Shown one piece after another: positions 16,043 through 19,335 of a DNA stretch of 19,335 nucleotides. Both the position numbers and the translations under genes were made by a program. The stretch lies in the NCBI GenBank assembly GCA_041744735.1, contig JBGTKH010000708.1:1-19335 (forward strand). Direction: 5' to 3'. Source of the DNA: JBGTKH01 sp041744735. GTDB taxonomy: Bacteria > Planctomycetota > Planctomycetia > Pirellulales > Pirellulaceae. The notes below the pieces were generated by a model. That model searched no databases and was not told where the DNA came from. It saw only the letters and a list, made by a program, of their open reading frames with translations. Position 1 is the stretch's first letter. Every line of letters starts with the position of its first letter.

Positions 16043-16416
16043 GTTGATTGCCTGTTCGCTCCAAGGTAGGCTGGAATTGAGGTGATGGACCAGCGAAAAC
16101 AGGAGATGATTCTTGTGAAATCTTTTGAAACGGACACCATCGTCGATGCCAACGGCGAGATCCGCCTGTCGCAGGTGCCTTACTCGCCGGGGACAGAAGT
16201 GCAAGTCAGCATTTCTCCCAAGCGTCAATCGGCCGCCGAGTTTCTGAGCGCGTGGCAGCAGGTCTGTGACACGCAGCGCAACATGCCTCATCTCCAGCAG
16301 ATAACCGACGCAGAGATCCAGCACGAAATTGACGACTACCGAACTGGGCGATGAAGATTCTCATCGACACCAACGTGCTGTTGTCGGCAGCGCTGCGTGA
16401 CCGGTTGTCGGAACGC
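16043..16416 (+). repeat. Duplicated toxin-antitoxin segment, copy A
   Basis: About 374 bp homologous to 18062-18434: leader from GTTGATTG, complete antitoxin gene and the first 22 codons of the PIN toxin. Copies A and B are about 2.0 kb apart in direct orientation. Leaders are diverged, the coding parts are more similar, and the toxin start is nearly identical. Similarity ends abruptly inside the toxin gene of copy A. Confidence 0.75.
16115..16354 (+). CDS. Antitoxin of a PIN-toxin module (AbrB-like), copy A
   Basis: A 79-residue protein from a GTG start at 16115. The choice rests on GGAG at 16102-16105 with 9 bases of spacing and on the paralogue, which has ATG at the equivalent place after an equally spaced GGAG; the in-frame ATG at 16106 is too close to that site. 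The N-terminal 35 residues alternate short strands (T-I-V-D-A-N-G-E-I-R-L-S, then P-G-T-E-V-Q-V), suggesting a SpoVT/AbrB-like DNA-binding fold. The C-terminal half is helical and acidic, as expected for a toxin-binding tail. About 63 of 79 residues are identical to copy B by hand alignment. The stop codon overlaps the toxin start as ATGA. It looks intact although its own toxin is broken. The fold assignment is inference. Confidence 0.75.
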   Translation: MKSFETDTIVDANGEIRLSQVPYSPGTEVQVSISPKRQSAAEFLSAWQQVCDTQRNMPHLQQITDAEIQHEIDDYRTGR

Positions 16417-16542
16417 ATGCGCGTCGGGATTCGCCGGGATATCTCAGCTTTCGGAATCGGGACTGAACGTCGTGACACGTCGGGAAGCTCCCCTGCAAAA
16501 TTAGCGTTCTTGACTCTGCCACGGCTTGCGTCACCAGTGTAA
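16351..16542 (+). pseudogene. Truncated PIN-family toxin, copy A
   Basis: The first 22 residues, beginning M-K-I-L-I-D-T-N-V-L-L-S-A-A-L-R-D-R-L, match the intact toxin at 18369-18779 with one change, including the first catalytic aspartate D6. After about 16416 similarity is lost at DNA and protein level. The frame stays open to a TAA at 16540-16542, but the remaining 41 residues are unrelated and lack the conserved E and the D-x-x-D and D-x-D clusters. The product cannot be an active PIN nuclease. Loss is by replacement or deletion rather than a point frameshift: none of the downstream toxin sequence is found in the following 200 bases. Confidence 0.8.
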
Positions 16543-16609
16543 ACTGTCAATGGAGATGAAGGCGGTGTGAACTTTGTTGAACTTACCAAAGTGCGCGGAG
16601 ACTTCGGTC
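16417..16609. other. Unassigned sequence replacing the rest of the PIN toxin
   Basis: About 190 bases between the toxin break and the DUF433 gene. It does not match the second module or other parts of the window by eye. An open frame on the minus strand (up to 16589) runs through it into the antisense of the antitoxin gene, but I see no ribosome binding site or known motif. It may be part of a dispersed element that arrived with the deletion. No clear promoter for the DUF433 gene was found in it. Confidence 0.35.
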
Positions 16610-17026
16610 ATGAGCGAACACGACCAGAACGTTGCAGACGCGATCCAGACACCGTCCGTGGAAGGTGGAACCGTGGGCATTGTGCTGCACGCCGAGCGGC
16701 CACCGCTGCGGTTGGACGAAGGTGGCGTGCTGCGGGTCGGCAAGAGCCGCGTGAGTCTCGACATCGTCGTTGAGCAATACGACAACGGTATGACCGCAGA
16801 CGACTTGGTCCGGGCTTACGACACACTCGTTCTGGCCGACGTTCATGGAGCCATCGCCTACTACCTGCGGCACCGTGATGAAGTGCGGGCTTATCTAAAG
16901 CAGCGTGCTGACGAAGCCGCCGAGTTGCGCGGCAAGATTGAGGCCGCACGCCCCGGCGTCTCGCCAGAAACTCTGCTCCAACGCCGCAGCGCCAGGGAGA
17001 CGTCAAATGCTCCGGCTGGCCAGTGA
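16610..17026 (+). CDS. DUF433 domain protein, antitoxin of a DUF433/DUF5615 pair
   Basis: A 138-residue protein. The start at 16610 has GGAG 9 bases upstream; a longer in-frame start at 16574 lacks one. Residues about 33-96 form the DUF433 domain: P-L-R-L-D-E-G-G-V-L-R-V-G, then S-L-D-I-V-V-E-Q-Y-D-N-G-M-T-A-D-D-L-V-R at 49-68, a helix-turn-helix-like segment, and A-I-A-Y-Y-L-R-H-R-D-E-V at 81-92. A charged helical tail follows. DUF433 proteins are the antitoxin-like, DNA-binding partners of PIN-like DUF5615 proteins. Its 3' end overlaps the DUF5615 gene by 20 bases, the usual tight coupling. Both partners look complete. The N-terminal 30 residues are an extension beyond the minimal domain. 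Confidence 0.85.
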   Translation: MSEHDQNVADAIQTPSVEGGTVGIVLHAERPPLRLDEGGVLRVGKSRVSLDIVVEQYDNGMTADDLVRAYDTLVLADVHGAIAYYLRHRDEVRAYLKQRADEAAELRGKIEAARPGVSPETLLQRRSARETSNAPAGQ

Positions 17027-17381
17027 CGCGGACGTTCACGGCGAGATCATTCGTGGCCTGCGCCGGCGCGAGCCAGACATCGAACTACTGCGAGTCCAAG
17101 ATGCGTTGCCGGAAGGAACGGACGACCCTGACGTGCTGGCCTGGGCCGCCGCGGAAAACCGAGTCCTTATCACCAACGACCGTAATACCATGGTCGGCTT
17201 TGCTCAACAGCGCGCGGCGGCGGGCGAACCATTACCTGGACTGATCGTTACGACCAACTCACAATCCATCGGCTCCACGATCGACGACATCCTGCTCATC
17301 GCGGAGTACATGTCCGAGGAAGAGATCAGAGACCAGATGGTCGTGTTTCTTCCATTCCTTGGTCCTTTCATATCGCCGTGA
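17007..17381 (+). CDS. DUF5615 PIN-like protein, predicted toxin
   Basis: A 124-residue protein. The start at 17007 has GGGAG 7-8 bases upstream and lies inside the end of the DUF433 gene. Features of the PIN-like DUF5615 family are visible: an N-terminal strand leading to D7-A-D9, the helix E-I-I-R-G-L-R-R at 13-20, D-D-P-D-V-L-A-W-A at 39-47, and N-R-V-L-I-T-N-D-R at 51-59 with the second acidic site D58. These acidic residues correspond to the metal site of PIN-type RNases. The usual D-E or D-V-N motif is D-A-D here, and T-N-D replaces the commoner T-x-D, so activity is likely but unproved. It is the only pair here, together with the second PIN module, in which toxin and antitoxin are both full length. 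Confidence 0.83.
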   Translation: MLRLASDADVHGEIIRGLRRREPDIELLRVQDALPEGTDDPDVLAWAAAENRVLITNDRNTMVGFAQQRAAAGEPLPGLIVTTNSQSIGSTIDDILLIAEYMSEEEIRDQMVVFLPFLGPFISP

Positions 17382-17482
17382 GGTATCCGTCTCGGACTCT
17401 TCTTGCTGGTGGTTCAATTCGCCGGTTACAATTACAATGATCATGGTATTGGTGGTTTGAAATCCCAATCGGAGCGATTTCC

Positions 17483-17719
17483 ATGTCTACCGTTGAAGAA
17501 ATCCTGGATGCGGCGCAGGCGCTGCCGTCTGCCGAACGCGCGCAACTGATTCATGCGTTGTGGGCCACCGTTTCGCCTGACGATTGGGCGCCGCCCAGCG
17601 AACAGTGGTTGGATGAAGCCCGAAAACGCAGCGCAGCATACGACGCCGGCCAGATGACGGCCTCGCCTTGGCCGGAAGTTCGCCAACGCGCCCGGCGTAA
17701 GGCCGGTCTCGATGAGTGA
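17483..17719 (+). CDS. Addiction-module antitoxin of the TIGR02574 / unstable-antitoxin family
   Basis: A 78-residue protein with the family pattern: I-L-D-A-A-Q-A-L-P-S-A-E-R-A-Q-L at 7-22, A-L-W at 25-27, W-L-D-E-A-R-K-R at 42-49 and a C-terminal P-W-P-E-V-R near 62-67. These small helical proteins pair with RelE/ParE-type toxins encoded directly downstream. GGAG lies 8 bases before the ATG. A possible promoter upstream has tandem TACAAT boxes at 17427-17438, with only a poor -35 element. The gene overlaps the toxin frame by 8 bases (ATGAGTGA). The antitoxin looks intact; the toxin does not. Confidence 0.85.
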   Translation: MSTVEEILDAAQALPSAERAQLIHALWATVSPDDWAPPSEQWLDEARKRSAAYDAGQMTASPWPEVRQRARRKAGLDE

Positions 17720-17831
17720 TCTCGTGGTTTGCTCGGCTGCCGAGGTGATCTATCGGCAACACGAGGAACATTGGGTTGTGATCGCCGTAGCACACACGGC
17801 TCGACAGCCTCGCTTCTGGTCGGGGCGTTAG
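17712..17831 (+). pseudogene. Internally deleted RelE/ParE-type toxin
   Basis: A 39-codon frame in the toxin position, starting at ATG 17712 inside the antitoxin stop region. Residues 1-12, M-S-D-L-V-V-C-S-A-A-E-V, look like the first strand and first helix start of RelE/ParE toxins (typically S-x-x-A). Residues 13-39, with I-Y-R-Q-H-E-E-H-W-V-V-I-A-V-A-H-T-A-R, look like the last two strands, including the typical V-A-H-x-x-R-x-P-x-x-W end. The 55-65 residues normally between are missing and the frame is kept, so this is a clean in-frame deletion rather than a frameshift. The product should lack the RNase or gyrase-binding core. It is too short for many gene finders. Confidence 0.72.
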
Positions 17832-17900
17832 CACGGAGATATCGAGACGGACGTGGGTACCGCATGCCCGGCCGGAGTTTCGAATCGATGGAGGGCGGGA

Positions 17901-18025
17901 TGACGGTGCTTGATTTTTGTGGTGGGCTGAAGTAGGAAGTGGACGGATGCAACCGGCTGCTCGTCGCTGAAAGGCACTGCGGGGATGAGCGACTTTGCCC
18001 ATATTCTGCGGGGACAGCGATGGCG
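17901..18025 (+). repeat. 125-bp direct repeat, copy 1
   Basis: Matches 18843-18967 without gaps, with about 22 differences in 125 bases by hand count (4 in the first 68, 18 in the rest). It contains TAGGAAGTGG and a short inverted repeat GTCGCT/AGCGAC. Weaker similarity may extend about 50 bases to the left in both copies. It follows the deleted RelE/ParE toxin and precedes the second PIN module. Confidence 0.75.
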
Positions 18026-18061
18026 TGCGAGAAGACGGGGCTTGATGGCCCTCATCGTCCC

Positions 18062-18434
18062 GTTGATTGACTGATTGCTGCAAGGTAGGTTGAAATCTAT
18101 GTGTCGGACAAGCCGAAGTGGAGATGTTTCTCATGAGATCTTTTGACACAGTTACCGTCGTGGATGCAAACGGCGAGATCCGCCTGTCGCAATTACCTTA
18201 TTCGCCGGGCACAGAAGTCCAAGTCAACATTTCACCCAAGCGTCAATCGGCCGCAGAGTTTCTTAGCGCGTGGGAGCAGTCCTGTGAGACGTTGCGCAGC
18301 ACGCCTCATCTCCAGCAGATTACCGATGTGGAGATACAGCAGGAAATAGACGACTACCGAGCCGGGCGATGAAGATTCTCATCGACACCAACGTGCTGTT
18401 GTCGGCCGCGTTGCGTGACCGTTTGCCGGAGCGT
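18062..18434 (+). repeat. Duplicated toxin-antitoxin segment, copy B
   Basis: Partner of 16043-16416. Here homology continues into a complete toxin gene. The leader from GTTGATTG to the antitoxin start is 71 bases against 72 in copy A. Confidence 0.75.
18133..18372 (+). CDS. Antitoxin of a PIN-toxin module (AbrB-like), copy B
   Basis: A 79-residue protein. The ATG at 18133 is preceded by GGAG (18120-18123) at 9 bases, matching copy A. The N-terminal half has the strand pattern V-V-D-A-N-G-E-I-R-L-S-Q-L-P and P-G-T-E-V-Q-V, reminiscent of AbrB-type swapped-hairpin DNA-binding domains. The C-terminal half (A-A-E-F-L-S-A-W, then E-I-Q-Q-E-I-D-D-Y-R-A-G-R) is helical and acidic and should cover the toxin. 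It overlaps the toxin gene as ATGA, so translation is coupled. It probably represses its own operon with the toxin, as usual for type II modules; that is family-based inference. Copy A at 16115 is its close paralogue. Confidence 0.78.
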   Translation: MRSFDTVTVVDANGEIRLSQLPYSPGTEVQVNISPKRQSAAEFLSAWEQSCETLRSTPHLQQITDVEIQQEIDDYRAGR

Positions 18435-18779
18435 GTCGTCCGGTTTGTCGCGACGCGAGACGACTGGCAATGGATTGTGACGCCGGATATCGCTGGCGAA
18501 TATGCAGATGTCCTGAGTCGCCCAAAGTTTCGGTTGCCTGCAAACGTCTTGCGGGAGTGGCACGACTTGATCCATGCTCGAACGATCCCAGTTAGCGTTT
18601 CGCTTCCGCCAGTTAGCTTTCCACGCGACCCAAAGGACGCACCGTTCCTAGCGGCCGCCATTGCCACAGGCGCGGATTATTTGATCACTGGCGACAACGA
18701 TTTGCTTCAGAGCCGCCTGCCCTTGGCAACTCGAATCGTGTCCGCCGCGGAATTCGCCAGGATCTTTCAGATTTCGTAG
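18369..18779 (+). CDS. PIN-domain toxin (putative TA toxin, TIGR00305-like), intact
   Basis: A 136-residue PIN-domain protein, predicted RNase toxin of a type II module. Conserved acidic positions are all present: D6 in I-D-T-N at 5-8, E44 in the G-E-Y-A-D-V-L-S-R-P-K-F segment at 43-54, D87 and D90 in R-D-P-K-D at 86-90, and D109/D111 in T-G-D-N-D at 107-111. The L-S-R-P-K-F and L-I-T-G-D-N-D-L-L strings are typical of the PIN-family toxin group TIGR00305 (PF13470), a distant relative of VapC. It starts within the antitoxin stop (ATGA overlap). The truncated copy at 16351 shares its first 22 residues. The target RNA cannot be predicted. Confidence 0.88.
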   Translation: MKILIDTNVLLSAALRDRLPERVVRFVATRDDWQWIVTPDIAGEYADVLSRPKFRLPANVLREWHDLIHARTIPVSVSLPPVSFPRDPKDAPFLAAAIATGADYLITGDNDLLQSRLPLATRIVSAAEFARIFQIS

Positions 18780-18842
18780 ACGAATCTCAGTAGAAACAGT
18801 GGTAACGTGCCAGGGTTTGGTAGTGGCGAAGAGCGTACGGCG

Positions 18843-18967
18843 TGACGGTGCTTGATTTTTCTGGTGGGCCGAAGTAGGAAGTGGATGGATGCAACCGGCT
18901 GATCGTCGCTCGGGGGGACTGCAGCGATGAGCGACTCGGCCCCTATCCGGCGGGCACTGGCGTGGCC
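18843..18967 (+). repeat. 125-bp direct repeat, copy 2
   Basis: Copy 2 of the repeat at 17901-18025. It follows the intact PIN toxin after 63 bases. It contains an inverted repeat GTCGCTC/GAGCGAC, and at its right edge a 6-bp hairpin CACTGG/CCAGTG (18955-18971). Together with copy 1 it brackets the second PIN module. Confidence 0.75.
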
Positions 18968-19280
18968 AGTGGCACGCACGTCTTGCTGAGCTGGCGGCCA
19001 GAGTGCAAGCGGATGGACGGTCCAACTTCAACACCACACGTCCCGTGGCACCCGGCGAATCAAAACGGCCCAGTCTGGCTATGGCTTCCTAAACCCAAAA
19101 GCACAGCTTGACAAATATGATTATTTGTGCATAATTGTTTCACAGGTGCCGATTCACTGCGAACCCAACTCTCACGGAGACAGCCGCGCATCACAGTGAA
19201 TTTGGCGTAATTGACATCAATTAGTTTCTTCAGGTTCTTGCGCGGCGGCCGGAGAAACGCACCGATTGGGAGCGACGGTT
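18968..19280. other. Non-coding right end of the island
   Basis: No gene is supported between the second direct repeat and the possible start at 19281. A plus-strand frame running from the repeat to 19111 has no family motif. The stretch holds the promoter described at 19108-19135 and an 8-bp inverted repeat ATTCACTG (19152-19159) / CAGTGAAT (19194-19201), which could fold in the leader of a transcript from it. The AT-rich tract near 19108-19140 contrasts with the GC-rich surroundings. Confidence 0.4.
19108..19135 (+). promoter_or_regulatory. Strong sigma70-like promoter with a palindrome in the spacer
   Basis: Perfect TTGACA (19108-19113), a 16-base spacer and CATAAT (19130-19135, 5 of 6 matches). 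The spacer and the end of the -35 box contain ACAAATA-TGAT-TATTTGT (19111-19128), a perfect 7-bp inverted repeat placed where a repressor would block RNA polymerase. This is the best promoter in the window. The gene it drives probably lies mostly beyond the right edge. Confidence 0.6.
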
Positions 19281-19335
19281 ATGGCCGTGCTTTCGACGCT
19301 GCGTTTACTCCGCGCGCTTCCGATCCAACCGGGAG
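19281..19335 (+). CDS. Possible start of a gene running off the right edge
   Basis: ATG at 19281 with GGGAG 7 bases upstream opens a frame of 18 codons to the window end (M-A-V-L-S-T-L-R-L-L-R). The strong promoter lies about 145 bases upstream. Too little is present for identification and it could be chance. Confidence 0.25.
   Translation, partial: MAVLSTLRLLRALPIQPG

Noticed and set aside
15562..18967. Integron-like cassette array with attC sites
   Set aside because: The arrangement of small TA genes with repeats is suggestive, but I found no paired RYYYAAC/GTTRRRY core sites folding into one palindrome, the repeat does not follow every gene, and no integrase gene is present.
18881..19111. 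A 76-codon plus-strand frame starting inside the second direct repeat
   Set aside because: No recognised motif and a poor ribosome binding site; the equivalent frame in copy 1 ends early with a different tail. Kept only as a hint in the repeat finding.

Overview
The window looks like part of a planctomycete chromosome, probably Pirellulales-like. The evidence is family content: a DUF1587/DUF1592/DUF1588/DUF1585 protein with planctomycete-type CxxCH heme motifs, a DUF1552 protein with a twin-arginine signal, a DUF1080 (3-keto-disaccharide hydrolase) protein and an SHD1-domain secreted protein. The sequence is moderately GC-rich and several signal peptides end in A-x-A. No rRNA, tRNA, CRISPR array or transposase gene was seen.

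Layout. Positions 1-3522, minus strand: a giant exported TPR protein followed by the first 46 codons of a second exported protein (candidate ExbB/TolQ-type). Positions 3523-3908: divergent spacer. Positions 3909-5007: an NAD-dependent sugar-nucleotide epimerase (+) converging on a Gfo/Idh/MocA oxidoreductase (-), with hairpin repeats between them. Positions 6218-6366: a palindromic MITE-like element. Positions 6471-9623: a 1050-aa secreted SHD1 plus beta-propeller-like protein that ends in a second MITE-like element (9620-9752). Positions 9944-14546: a same-strand set of DUF1592-type cytochrome, DUF1552 and DUF1080 proteins, an exported group typical of planctomycetes and probably tied to breakdown of complex polysaccharides. 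Positions 14842-15564: a YeeN-type YebC/PmpR regulator.

From the yebC stop codon to about 18.8 kb the window becomes an accessory island of five toxin-antitoxin (TA) loci: a solitary YgiT/MqsA-like zinc-finger antitoxin; an antitoxin with a truncated PIN toxin; an apparently intact DUF433/DUF5615 pair; an addiction-module antitoxin with an internally deleted RelE/ParE toxin; and an intact paralogue of the second module. All five antitoxins look intact, but three toxins are missing or broken. A 125-bp direct repeat follows the last two loci, and a short piece of it abuts the yebC stop. The right end holds a strong-looking promoter with a palindrome in its spacer and possibly the start of another gene.

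The two signals most worth following are the one-sided toxin decay in the TA island and the repeated pattern in which unrelated hairpin or repeat elements begin exactly at the TAG stop codon of a gene (epimerase, oxidoreductase, SHD1 protein, yebC). All identifications are by eye from motifs; no database search was run.
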